NCBI RefSeq assembly: GCF_008729015.1
Contig: NZ_RKSM01000001.1
Location: forward strand, 2,542,001-2,606,000
Reading direction: 5' to 3'
DNA: 64,000 nucleotides
DNA from: Haloarcula sp. CBA1129
Lineage (GTDB): Archaea; Halobacteriota; Halobacteria; Halobacteriales; Haloarculaceae
In this document: piece by piece, positions 44,954 through 53,307 of the stretch
How the letters are laid out: each line of letters opens with the position of its first letter
How positions within the stretch are numbered: the stretch's first letter is position 1
Made by a program: the position numbers and the translations under genes
The notes under the pieces: model-generated
Told to the model about the DNA's origin: nothing
Databases searched by the model: none
What the model saw: only the letters and a program-made list of their open reading frames with translations

Positions 44954-45181
44954 AAAATTATCACTAACCTGATTTGTTTTGGTCGGCCTAAACAGTCTGC
45001 CAGTACACCGTACATAGCTACAGAGATGCCTAATTCATGCCCTCAGCGCGGATACCGCCAGTGCTACGACGGTCCCGATACCGACGCGCATTTCCTGACA
45101 ATATTCTGGTGATAAATAGCCATCAGCACCGTTCACATAGGACTCGTACCGGGAGCAGTCGCCAGCTGTGACGGCACACGG

Positions 45182-45745
45182 TCACAGCGCCACGGACTCC
45201 ACGGTTCGATACGTCGGGCCGTCGGGCCCAAGCACACTCTCTTTCAGGCGGAGTTCCTCGACCTGCAGGCGGCCCACGTCAGGATCGTCGTTCTCGACGG
45301 CGTTCTGTACCGTCTCTTTGCCCCCGGCGTGGTCCATTCTGGCGATAGTCGCGTGTGGCGTGAACTCGTGGTCTTCCGGGTCGAATCCCAGAGCAGTGGT
45401 TCGGTCCTCGACGGCTTCGTGCAGCGCGGTCAGTTCCGCGCGACCCCGGCGGTCGCGGACGCCGACCCAGACGACGCTGATGTAGGACAGCGATGGGAAC
45501 ACGCCGAGCCCGCCGAACTCGGCTTCGAACGGAGCGATGTCGCTGTCTTCGACCGCGGTTTCGAGGGCAGCAATGATGTCGTCAACGCGGACCGGGTCGG
45601 TGTCGCCGAGGAACTTCAGCGTGACGTGAGCTTGTTCGGGATCGGTCAGTCGGAGGCCCGAAACCCCGTCAAGCCGATCCTGAGCGGCCGCCACAGCGTC
45701 GCTGAGCCCGTCGAGGTCGACGCCGACGAACAGGCGTTTGGCCAT
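45182..45745 (-). CDS. thpR: RNA 2',3'-cyclic phosphodiesterase
   Basis: A 187-residue 2H phosphoesterase that opens 2',3'-cyclic phosphate ends of RNA, once called 2'-5' RNA ligase. The two catalytic H-x-T/S tetrapeptides are in HVTLKFLG and HATIAR, spaced as in the family. ATG at 45745 gives the family start MAKRLFVGVDL. The 255 nt between its stop and the ZIP gene contain no gene. Confidence 0.93.
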   Translation of the reverse strand: MAKRLFVGVDLDGLSDAVAAAQDRLDGVSGLRLTDPEQAHVTLKFLGDTDPVRVDDIIAALETAVEDSDIAPFEAEFGGLGVFPSLSYISVVWVGVRDRRGRAELTALHEAVEDRTTALGFDPEDHEFTPHATIARMDHAGGKETVQNAVENDDPDVGRLQVEELRLKESVLGPDGPTYRTVESVAL

Positions 45746-45790
45746 AACTAGCGGTTCCGGTCGGGTCCGCAAGAAGGCTACGGCAAGGAG

Positions 45791-46189
45791 TCAGTGGCTG
45801 CTGTGGTCTGGGCCCGTATACCACCGCCAGAGGCCGTGCCCGAGCCCCAGAGCGACCATCGCGACCGCGACGCCGAAGAGAGCGGGGATGGCGGTGTCGG
45901 GAAGGAGACCGAGGGACAGCCGGGCGAGGATGGCCACCATAATCAGGAGGCCCACCTGTGCTCGGTCCCGGGGCGTCTCGGCCGGACTGGCCACCCGACG
46001 CCAGAGCGCCGATAGCTGCGCGTAGTAGCGTCCGACGAGAGCCGTCAAAACGACCGTCCCGGCAACGCCCGCTCCAGCGGCGGGCAGTGACAGCGGGGCC
46101 TCGTTCGAGGTGATAGCAGCCCAGCTAACGACCGCGAACAGACCCCCGAAGAAGACGAGCAACGCGTCTACTGCCAATGGGTCCCGCAT
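45791..46189 (-). CDS. Small membrane protein of unknown function
   Basis: A 132-residue protein with four predicted membrane helices (ALLVFFGGLFAVVSWAAI; AGAGVAGTVVLTALVG; VGLLIMVAILARLSLGLL; ALFGVAVAMVALGLGHG). It has a short basic loop between helices 2 and 3 and a His-containing C-terminus. No family is recognised. It is 45 nt upstream of thpR on the same strand and may share its transcript. ATG at 46189 fits the first helix. Confidence 0.62.
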   Translation of the reverse strand: MRDPLAVDALLVFFGGLFAVVSWAAITSNEAPLSLPAAGAGVAGTVVLTALVGRYYAQLSALWRRVASPAETPRDRAQVGLLIMVAILARLSLGLLPDTAIPALFGVAVAMVALGLGHGLWRWYTGPDHSSH

Positions 46190-46272
46190 AGCCGAGAATC
46201 GACCGCAGGACACCTAAATCTTCACGGGCCGTGGACGTAGCCCTTAACCGGATTGGCCGTCAATCAGGGGGT

Positions 46273-47001
46273 ATGACAGACAACGACGACGATCACGCCT
46301 TCTCCGAGGGACAGGGGTTCGGCGAGCCCTACGAAGGGTTCGACCTCGAACCGCCGGAGTTCGAAGTGGACCCGGACAAGGTCGACCCCGTCGACTCGCG
46401 TGTCGTCACCGATCTACTGGACCAGCGGAACATCTCCTCTAACGCCGTCGACCCCGAGCAACTGCTCGACGTCGGCCTAGAGTATATGCACATCAACCGC
46501 CACGAACAGGCCGCCGAAACGTTCGAGCGCGTCGCTCAGTACACGGACGACGACCGGCTCAAGCAGGAGGCTTGGACGAACAAGGGCGCGGCCCACGCGG
46601 AACTCGAAGAGTGGGACGCCGCCATCGGCGCGTACAAGGAAGCGCTCAACTTCGACGAGGAATCCGACCACGCCGCCACGGCGGAGACGAACCTCGCATA
46701 CGCGCTCTGGAAATCCGGCCGCTCCGAGCAGGCACTCGAACACGCCGAACGCGCCGTCGAAATCGACCCCCGCTTCGGCGAAGGTTGGTACAACCGCGGC
46801 TTCTTCCTGCTCGAACGCGGGCTGGCCGACGAGGCTATCGACGCGTTCGACAACGCGGTCCGCCTCGGCTTCCGCAACGCCGACGTGCTCGAAGAGAAGG
46901 CCCGTGCCCTCGAAGAGGTCGGCGAGTTCGACCGCGCCGAGGAACTGGCCGAGGAAGTCGACGAGATGCGCGAGGAGGCCGAACAGCAGCTGCTTGAATG
47001 A
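46273..47001 (+). CDS. TPR-repeat protein
   Basis: A 242-residue cytoplasmic protein. An acidic disordered N-terminus of about 60 residues is followed by four or five tetratricopeptide repeats (LLDVGLEYMHINRHEQAAET, AWTNKGAAHAELEEWDAAIG, TNLAYALWKSGRSEQALEH, GWYNRGFFLLERGLADEAI). TPRs are protein-binding scaffolds; the partner is unknown. ATG at 46273 follows an AGGGGG ribosome-binding sequence and has a CCTTAACC box at -31. The stop overlaps the DUF424 gene by four bases. Confidence 0.86.
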   Translation: MTDNDDDHAFSEGQGFGEPYEGFDLEPPEFEVDPDKVDPVDSRVVTDLLDQRNISSNAVDPEQLLDVGLEYMHINRHEQAAETFERVAQYTDDDRLKQEAWTNKGAAHAELEEWDAAIGAYKEALNFDEESDHAATAETNLAYALWKSGRSEQALEHAERAVEIDPRFGEGWYNRGFFLLERGLADEAIDAFDNAVRLGFRNADVLEEKARALEEVGEFDRAEELAEEVDEMREEAEQQLLE

Positions 47002-47288
47002 TACTCAACGAACGCGACACCGACGAGGGGCTGCTCGTCTCGGTCTGTGACCCCGACATCATGGGCGAAACGTTCGAGAACGGCCCCGTGTCGCTCACCG
47101 TCAACGAGGAGTTCTACGGCGGCGAGACAGCGACCGAAGACGAAATCGTCGACAGCCTCGCCCGGTGTTCCGTCGCCAACATCGTCGGCGACGACGCCGT
47201 CAGCGTTGCCGTCGAGCACGGTTTCGTCGACGAGGAGAACGTCCTCGATTTGGGCGAGACGCGCCACGCGCAGTTGCTCTGGATGTAG
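46998..47288 (+). CDS. DUF424 family protein
   Basis: A 96-residue archaeal conserved protein recognised by MILNERDTDEGLLVSVCDPD and the middle LARCSVANIVGDDAVSVAVE. Its function is unknown; as far as I recall, the family is often seen near translation genes. It is translationally coupled to the TPR gene (ATGA), so the two may act together. Confidence 0.85.
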   Translation: MILNERDTDEGLLVSVCDPDIMGETFENGPVSLTVNEEFYGGETATEDEIVDSLARCSVANIVGDDAVSVAVEHGFVDEENVLDLGETRHAQLLWM

Positions 47289-47357
47289 CTGCGGTCGCTG
47301 TCACGTCCTTGATCCGGACCCCGACAGTCTTTGCGCACGCCTATCGAAGTTGCAGAT

Positions 47358-47804
47358 ATGTATTCGAGAGACCACGCTATCGTCTCTGTAGCCGTCGGGG
47401 CCGCCGGCGTCGCCGTCCTCCCGGTCCCGCTTCCTTGGTGGGCCGCCGTCGGCTACGCAGTCGTCGTCGGGGTCGCCATCGACTTCGATCACTTCGCTGT
47501 GGCTCGACTGGAGACCGGCGACTGGGCTGCGCTCCGCCGCTGTCTCCGCAATCCGAAGATTGTAGTGCTCGATCAGGACGAAATCTTCGGCTCGCAGGAC
47601 CTCTGGCCGCTCCAGCGCCTCCTCAGCCATCATCTCATCGGCGGCGCGGCCGTGTTCAGCCTCTGGCTCGTCTCCGAGCCGCTGGCGCTGTTTACCGCCG
47701 TCGTCCTGTACGCCCACGTCCTCGGCGACCTCGTCTGGGACAACTACCTGCTTGAGACCTACCGGGAACAGCACGCGATGGCCGCCGAGTCCGATTCCAG
47801 ATGA
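47358..47804 (+). CDS. YdjM-like membrane-bound metal-dependent hydrolase
   Basis: A 148-residue membrane protein with about four hydrophobic segments and metal-binding-type motifs: DHA near the N-terminus, IDFDHF after helix 2, LLSHHLIGG and HVLGDLVWD. These His/Asp clusters match the YdjM/LexA-regulated hydrolase family (DUF457-like). The substrate is unknown; a phospholipase-like role has been suggested for the fold. ATG at 47358 begins the family motif. Confidence 0.78.
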   Translation: MYSRDHAIVSVAVGAAGVAVLPVPLPWWAAVGYAVVVGVAIDFDHFAVARLETGDWAALRRCLRNPKIVVLDQDEIFGSQDLWPLQRLLSHHLIGGAAVFSLWLVSEPLALFTAVVLYAHVLGDLVWDNYLLETYREQHAMAAESDSR

Positions 47805-47880
47805 AACAGACTGGTTTCGGACGGGCAGAGTTCTAGGTGAACCGAAGGAATGTTGCCTGTTGAGCCCCTGCATAGAACCA

Positions 47881-49128
47881 ATGGGACACGCTGAATCTGA
47901 ACTACTGGACGTTGAGCGTATCCGCGAGGACTTCCCTATCCTCCAGCGCGAGTTCGGCGGCGAGCAAGTGGTGTATCTCGACAACGCGGCCACCACGCAG
48001 ACGCCCGAGCCGGTCGTCGAGACCATCGCTGACTACTACCGGACGACCAACGCCAACGTCCACCGCGGCCTCCACCAGCTGAGTCAGGAGGCCAGCGTTG
48101 CCTACGAGAACGCCCACGACCGCGTTGCCGAGTTCATCGGTGCCTCCGGCGAGCGCGAGGAGATCATCTTCACCAAGAACACCACGGAAAGTGAGAACCT
48201 CGTCGCCTACGCTTGGGGCCTGAACGAACTCGGTCCCGAGGACGAGGTCGTCCTGACGGAGATGGAACACCATGCCTCGCTGGTCACATGGCAACAGATC
48301 GCCAAGAAGACCGGCGCGACCTGCCGCTACATCAGCGTCGACGAAGACGGCACGCTCGATATGGACCACGCCCGCGAAATCATCACCGACGACACGGCGA
48401 TGGTCAGCGTCGTCCACGTCTCGAACACGCTCGGAACGGTCAACCCCGTCTCGGAACTGGCGGACATCGCCCACGACCACGATTCGTACATCTTCGTCGA
48501 CGGCGCGCAGTCCGTCCCGAACCGGCCCGTCGACGTGGAAGCCATCGACGCTGACTTTCTGGCCTTCTCGGGACATAAGATGGCCGGCCCGACCGGCATC
48601 GGCGTCCTCTACGGCAAGAAACACATTCTCGAAGAGATGGAGCCGTACCTCTACGGCGGCGAGATGATCAAGAAGGTCACCTTCGAGGACGCCACATGGA
48701 ACGACCTGCCATGGAAGTTCGAGGCCGGCACGCCCGTCATCTGTCAGGGTATCGCGCTGGCGGAAGCCTGTGACTACCTCGACGACATCGGGATGGAACG
48801 GATCCAGCGCCACGAGGAGCAACTCGCCCAGTACGCGCTGGAACAGCTCCGTGACGAGGGCGACGTGGAGACGTACGGCCCGCCCGCGGGAACGGATCGC
48901 GGCGGACTGGTCGCGTTTAACCTCGAATCGGTCCACGCCCACGACCTCTCCTCGATTCTCAATGACTCCGCCGTCGCTATCCGCGCCGGTGACCACTGCA
49001 CCCAGCCCCTCCACGACAAGATGGGCGTCCCCGCCTCCGCGCGAGCCTCGTTCTACATCTACAACACGCGTGAAGAAGTGGACAAGCTCGTTTCGGCTAT
49101 CGACGACGCTCGGCAGTTGTTCGCGTAG
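47881..49128 (+). CDS. sufS: Cysteine desulfurase SufS
   Basis: A 415-residue PLP enzyme that takes sulfur from cysteine for iron-sulfur cluster assembly. The PLP Lys is K233 in AFSGHKMAGPTG, the persulfide Cys is C373 in RAGDHCTQPLH (group II desulfurase context), and VDGAQSVPNRPVDV carries the PLP-binding Asp. It lies 764 nt from the scaffold gene sufU on the same strand, with a minus-strand phosphatase between. No sufBCD genes are in the window. Confidence 0.95.
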   Translation: MGHAESELLDVERIREDFPILQREFGGEQVVYLDNAATTQTPEPVVETIADYYRTTNANVHRGLHQLSQEASVAYENAHDRVAEFIGASGEREEIIFTKNTTESENLVAYAWGLNELGPEDEVVLTEMEHHASLVTWQQIAKKTGATCRYISVDEDGTLDMDHAREIITDDTAMVSVVHVSNTLGTVNPVSELADIAHDHDSYIFVDGAQSVPNRPVDVEAIDADFLAFSGHKMAGPTGIGVLYGKKHILEEMEPYLYGGEMIKKVTFEDATWNDLPWKFEAGTPVICQGIALAEACDYLDDIGMERIQRHEEQLAQYALEQLRDEGDVETYGPPAGTDRGGLVAFNLESVHAHDLSSILNDSAVAIRAGDHCTQPLHDKMGVPASARASFYIYNTREEVDKLVSAIDDARQLFA

Positions 49129-49232
49129 TCAGTCTCTCAGTCCACGTTGGACGTGAGCAGATGTGTTTCTTGCTTGACGCTCCGAATCGAATCGTCGCAT
49201 CGTGCCACCGTCTCTGGCTCCCGAGAAGAAAG

Positions 49233-49730
49233 CTATAGGCAGTGGTCCGCAGCAAGGTAGATCACAGCTAGCTCGTACAGTGCGGGATTCGGCGTCGCAA
49301 TCGGCCGAGCCGCCTGCACGTCCGCCAGCGCATCCGCGAGCGGCCGGCTTTCCTCAGCAGCGAGGGCGGTCGCAAGCAGCGTCGAACTCCGGGAAACGCC
49401 AGCCTTGCAGTGAATCAGTGCCGGACCGTCCGCTCGGACGAAGCGTCGGGCGGTATCGACGGCCGCCTCGAACGCCGGCCATTCGTTTCCCGGGCCGTCC
49501 GTGAGCGGGTGGTGGGCGGTCGTGAGCGGGTACGCCTCGCTCGTCGCCGAGAGGACGTGTTCGAACGACTGGTCGTGTGTCTCGGGTCGTGCCGCGTGCT
49601 TGTTCCCGAGGTACAGCGCCCGGTCGCCAATCTGTCGAAGCACCGGCGCATCGCTGACGAACCCCACGGGCCGAACAGCGGGGGTATCAGGGGCATCTGT
49701 ACCCGGAGACAGGGCATCGTTCCCTTCCAC
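49233..49730 (-). CDS. Dual-specificity-type protein phosphatase
   Basis: A 165-residue cysteine phosphatase with the active-site loop HCKAGVSRSS (Cys nucleophile and Arg) and a general-acid Asp probably in the TDGPGNEW loop. Residues about 30-60 (IGDRALYLGNKHAARPETHD) match the DSP N-terminal strand. It may remove phosphate from proteins or small molecules. GTG at 49730 is the only plausible start. It is on the opposite strand to sufS and sufU, so is probably not part of that pathway. Confidence 0.85.
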   Translation of the reverse strand: MEGNDALSPGTDAPDTPAVRPVGFVSDAPVLRQIGDRALYLGNKHAARPETHDQSFEHVLSATSEAYPLTTAHHPLTDGPGNEWPAFEAAVDTARRFVRADGPALIHCKAGVSRSSTLLATALAAEESRPLADALADVQAARPIATPNPALYELAVIYLAADHCL

Positions 49731-49892
49731 AGAATGATAGAAACAGATAGCGACACTAAATCCTGCCGCTGCTGTACCGCCAGTCCGTCTGCTTGCACGG
49801 CCTTAGATGGCTATTGTGGCGAACGGACAGACAGCGTGCGAACAGATACCTCGGAACGTTTTTCCGACTGACAGCCGTATCATAGTTCAATT

Positions 49893-50321
49893 ATGGGTAT
49901 CGGTGGCTCGGACATGTACCGGCAGCAGATCCTCGATCACTACAAGAATCCCCGGAACTACGGGGAAATCGAGGACCCGACGTTTACCCACATCGGCGAG
50001 AACCCGATGTGCGGCGACGAGATACGGATGGACGTTGTCCTCGACGAAGACGAGGAGACCATCGAGCAGGTCGCCTTCCAAGGCGACGGCTGTGCCATCT
50101 CTCAGGCCTCCGCATCGATGCTTTCCAAGGAGCTAGCCGGGATGGCAGTCGAGGACCTCGAAGCGATGGATCGCGACGACATCACGGAGATGCTCGGCGT
50201 CGATATCTCGCCGATGCGAGTCAAGTGCGCCGTTCTCGCCGAGAAGGTGGCACAGGACGGCGCAGAGATCTACTTCGGCGAGAAGGACATCGACCGGACG
50301 ACGACCGAAGACGACGACTGA
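49893..50321 (+). CDS. sufU: Iron-sulfur cluster scaffold/zinc-dependent SufU-type protein
   Basis: A 142-residue IscU/SufU-fold protein. The three conserved cysteines are C40 (in CGDE), C67 (in GDGCAIS) and C112 (in KCAVL), with D42 between. The QASASM loop and the 18-20 residue insertion after the second Cys match SufU rather than IscU. In SufU systems it accepts sulfur from SufS. The gene position near sufS supports this. Confidence 0.93.
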   Translation: MGIGGSDMYRQQILDHYKNPRNYGEIEDPTFTHIGENPMCGDEIRMDVVLDEDEETIEQVAFQGDGCAISQASASMLSKELAGMAVEDLEAMDRDDITEMLGVDISPMRVKCAVLAEKVAQDGAEIYFGEKDIDRTTTEDDD

Positions 50322-50376
50322 GAACAACTCGCACTCCGCCGACATCTTTTCACCGCTGCCAGTCACCAGAGCCGAT

Positions 50377-51141
50377 ATGCCCGACAACGAGTGGGACCCC
50401 GACGACTACGACGGCGGCCACGGCTTCGTTGCAGAGTACGGAGCGGACGTGGTGGAACTGCTGGACCCCCAGTCAGGTGAGCTCGTCCTCGACATCGGCT
50501 GTGGCACCGGCCATCTGACCGCCGAAATCGCCGACTGCGGGGCTGACGTGGTCGGCATCGACGCCACCGAAGAGATGGTCACCCGCGCCCGGGAACAGAA
50601 CCCCGAGCCGACGTTCGAAGTCGCCGATGCCCGGGAGTACGAGCCCGAAAGACGCTTCGATGCCGTGTTCTCGAACGCCGCACTCCACTGGATTCCGGGC
50701 GCGGACCACGACGCCGTCCTGTCGATGGTCGCCGATACACTGACCGATGACGGCCGCTTCGTCGCGGAGCTCGGCGGCGCTGGGAACATCACACGGGTCG
50801 AAACGGCTGTGCGGGCCGAACTCGCCGACAGGGGCTACGACACCGAGAATCCGTGGTACTTCCCGAGCGTCGGCGAGTACACGCCGCGGCTCGAAGCACA
50901 CGGGCTGGAGGTCACTGCGGCGTGGCTGTTCGACCGGCCGACCACACTGGACGGGGGTCCCGCGGGTCTGCGCGAGTGGGTCGAGATGTTCGGCGACGAA
51001 GTTCTCGCTCCCGTGGACGACAGCGAACACGGTGCCGTTCTCAATGGAGTCGAGGAGCGCCTGCGGCCGGAGCTGTACGACGCAGAGACCGAGACGTGGA
51101 CCGTCGATTACCGACGGCTGCGCTTCGTCGCCGGACGGTAA
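50377..51141 (+). CDS. Class I SAM methyltransferase
   Basis: A 254-residue methyltransferase with SAM motif I LVLDIGCGTGHLT, the acidic loop VVGIDATEEM, and FSNAALHWIPGADHDAVLSM, which resembles trans-aconitate and Tam-like methyltransferases. The real substrate is not evident. It has its own CTTTTCACC box at -31 and is followed 33 nt later by the convergent Cld-like gene. Confidence 0.85.
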   Translation: MPDNEWDPDDYDGGHGFVAEYGADVVELLDPQSGELVLDIGCGTGHLTAEIADCGADVVGIDATEEMVTRAREQNPEPTFEVADAREYEPERRFDAVFSNAALHWIPGADHDAVLSMVADTLTDDGRFVAELGGAGNITRVETAVRAELADRGYDTENPWYFPSVGEYTPRLEAHGLEVTAAWLFDRPTTLDGGPAGLREWVEMFGDEVLAPVDDSEHGAVLNGVEERLRPELYDAETETWTVDYRRLRFVAGR

Positions 51142-51174
51142 TTCGGACGCGGGACAACGATGGGAGCCGGGCGC

Positions 51175-53184
51175 TTACGCGAGGAACACGTGCCGTGGTC
51201 GGTCTGCCAGCACGTCCCGGCCCCAGCTCACCGTCTCGGAGAACTCGTCGGACCGGAAGAAGGCCATCGCGTCCTCCTGTGAGTCCCACTGGCTCGCGAT
51301 GAACATGTCGTTCTCGTCACCGTGGTTGAACAGCAGCGAGGTCTCACGGTGGCCGTCCATCTCTTCGAGCAGCCCGCCGACGGTGTCGAACTTCTCGACG
51401 AAGTCCTCGTGGTACTCGGGCTTGACGGTGTAGAACATCCCCATCGTCCCGAACCCGTCGCCCTCGCCGTGGCGACCGACGACGCCGGGGAGGTCGGTGA
51501 GGTAGTCGCTGGCGGTCCCCGCGGCGTCCTCGGTGTCCCAGAGCGACGCGACGGCCGAGCGGTCGCCCTCGCTGTCGCCGTACACCGTCGTCTTGACGTG
51601 GGTGTCGTAGCGGTCGAACGCGCTCCGGAGGTCTGTGACCTCCTCGTCGAGCGTCTCCGCGTCGGCTTCGGAGTACACGACCAGCGCGTACACGTCCTCG
51701 CCGTGTGGTTGCCCTGCGTAGACGCCCGCCGATTCGAGCGACTCGCGGATGGACTGTGACGATTCGGCGGTCTGTGCGTCGCTGCCGCCCTCGGTCTCTT
51801 CGCTCTCGGCCCCCTCACCGAGGGACCCGCCGAGCTGTTCGTCGACCCCGTCGATATCCTTCAGGAACCCGGCCGCCGTTTCGGCGGCGTCTTTCGCCGT
51901 CCAGATGCTGACGACGTAGGTCTGGCCGCTGTCAGCGCGCACGGTCGTCTGAACGTGGCGGTCGTAGTGGTCGAAGTTACTCTCGAGGTCGGACACGTCG
52001 TCGACGATGTCCTCCGCGTCCGCCGAGGAATGAAACACCAGCGCGTAGTCGCCGGCGTCGTAGGCGTCGCCCTCGTGCAGTCCCAGCCGACCGAGCCGCT
52101 GTGCGGCGTCATTGATCTCCTCGAAGTCAGCTGAGACATCTGGCCGGCCGCCCGAGCTACCTGACGATCCGGAGTCATCTTCCTCGGACGACTCCTCGGA
52201 ATGGGGATGATCGCCCTCACCCGCGCTCCCGGGGTGGGCCCCGCCGTGACTGCCGGTGTCGCCGCCGGCGTGTGCCCCCGCCTGCGTATCGCCCGCCGAT
52301 GGCTCTTCGGTGTGGCTATGACTCGCGCCGGTGTCAGCCGGAGCGTGCTCGTGTTCCGCAACGTCCGCCGGCGTCTCCGGGACCGACTCGTCGTCAGTCG
52401 GCACCCGCTGGCCAGCCAGAACGGCCGGCAACTCGGCGGGGTCGAACTTCCGGCCGACGTAAAACGGGCCGAACTCGGCGAACTGCGAGGTCGAGGGGTC
52501 GAATCGCATCTCGGTCAGCAGTTCCTTGATGTGGCGCATGTCGTCGCTCCAGAGGGTGATGCCCCACTCCCAGTCGTCGAAGCCGATAGAGCCGGCGATC
52601 ATCTGACTCACTTCGCTGCCGTAGCCGCGACCGATGTCGCCGTGGCGCTTGATGTGGGCCGCCCGCTCCTCGAATGAGGTGTCGTACCAGTTTTGGTCCG
52701 GCTGGCGGCGCTTGCTCATCGGGTAGAAGCAGACGAACTCCTCGTCAGGCACGTCGGGGTGGAGCCGGGCCTGAATGTACTGGGCCAGCCCGGAGTCGTC
52801 GTCCACCTCGCCATCGAAGTACTCGCGTGACTTCTCGGTGTAGCCCGAGGCCTCCGTCACGGAAACGTAGGAGAACTCCTGTTCGGTGAAGGCGGCGAAC
52901 TCCGTCTGCTCGAAGTGCCGTTCCGCAGCGTCGAGGTCACCCATCGTCGGCCGCAGGTGGAGGATCATGATGTCGGCCTTGTGACCCATGATGGTGTACA
53001 CCGCCGTCTGGCCCTCCTCGGCGTCTTCGACGGCTTCGTACGCGTCGAGGAAGCCGATCCCCTCCGAGAGCGCACGGTCGCGGACTCGCTGGGGGGCCTC
53101 GCGCCAAGCATCCCAGTCGATACTCCGGCAATCGTGCAGCGCGTACCAGCCCTCTTCCGTGGCTGGCGGCTTTCGTTGATCCAT
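51175..53184 (-). CDS. pitA: Cld/HemQ-like heme protein fused to ABM-like domains (PitA type)
   Basis: A 669-residue haloarchaeal fusion. Residues 1 to about 250 are a chlorite-dismutase/coproheme-decarboxylase domain with the YPMSKRR motif (Tyr154 aligns with the catalytic Tyr of Gram-positive HemQ) and the proximal heme His (H181) in KRHGDIGRGYG. Next comes a His-rich acidic linker (about 265-345), two related ferredoxin-like repeats (VFHSSADAEDIVDDVSD and VVYSEADAETLDEEVTD), and a C-terminal antibiotic-biosynthesis-monooxygenase-like domain (MGMFYTVKPEYHEDF). It may convert iron-coproporphyrin III to heme or act in heme handling. ATG at 53184 is the family start. Confidence 0.88.
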   Translation of the reverse strand: MDQRKPPATEEGWYALHDCRSIDWDAWREAPQRVRDRALSEGIGFLDAYEAVEDAEEGQTAVYTIMGHKADIMILHLRPTMGDLDAAERHFEQTEFAAFTEQEFSYVSVTEASGYTEKSREYFDGEVDDDSGLAQYIQARLHPDVPDEEFVCFYPMSKRRQPDQNWYDTSFEERAAHIKRHGDIGRGYGSEVSQMIAGSIGFDDWEWGITLWSDDMRHIKELLTEMRFDPSTSQFAEFGPFYVGRKFDPAELPAVLAGQRVPTDDESVPETPADVAEHEHAPADTGASHSHTEEPSAGDTQAGAHAGGDTGSHGGAHPGSAGEGDHPHSEESSEEDDSGSSGSSGGRPDVSADFEEINDAAQRLGRLGLHEGDAYDAGDYALVFHSSADAEDIVDDVSDLESNFDHYDRHVQTTVRADSGQTYVVSIWTAKDAAETAAGFLKDIDGVDEQLGGSLGEGAESEETEGGSDAQTAESSQSIRESLESAGVYAGQPHGEDVYALVVYSEADAETLDEEVTDLRSAFDRYDTHVKTTVYGDSEGDRSAVASLWDTEDAAGTASDYLTDLPGVVGRHGEGDGFGTMGMFYTVKPEYHEDFVEKFDTVGGLLEEMDGHRETSLLFNHGDENDMFIASQWDSQEDAMAFFRSDEFSETVSWGRDVLADRPRHVFLA

Positions 53185-53267
53185 AGCTGACGGTTGCAGG
53201 TCGACAGTAAGGAAACTTCTCATGTCGTGCTGGGACGGCGACTTCTGGGCCAGCAGTTCAGGCTGTG

Positions 53268-53275
53268 CTTTTATT
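53268..53275 (+). promoter_or_regulatory. Candidate promoter of the sppA operon
   Basis: CTTTTATT lies 33-40 nt before the ATG at 53308 and only 9-16 nt before an upstream GTG at 53284, which supports the downstream start. Confidence 0.5.
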
Positions 53276-53307
53276 AGTACGACGTGACAGCGAATCAATG
53301 TTGTCGC

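Noticed and set aside
49233-49730. The phosphatase as a part of the Suf operon
   Set aside because: It is on the opposite strand to both sufS and sufU, so shared transcription is not possible.
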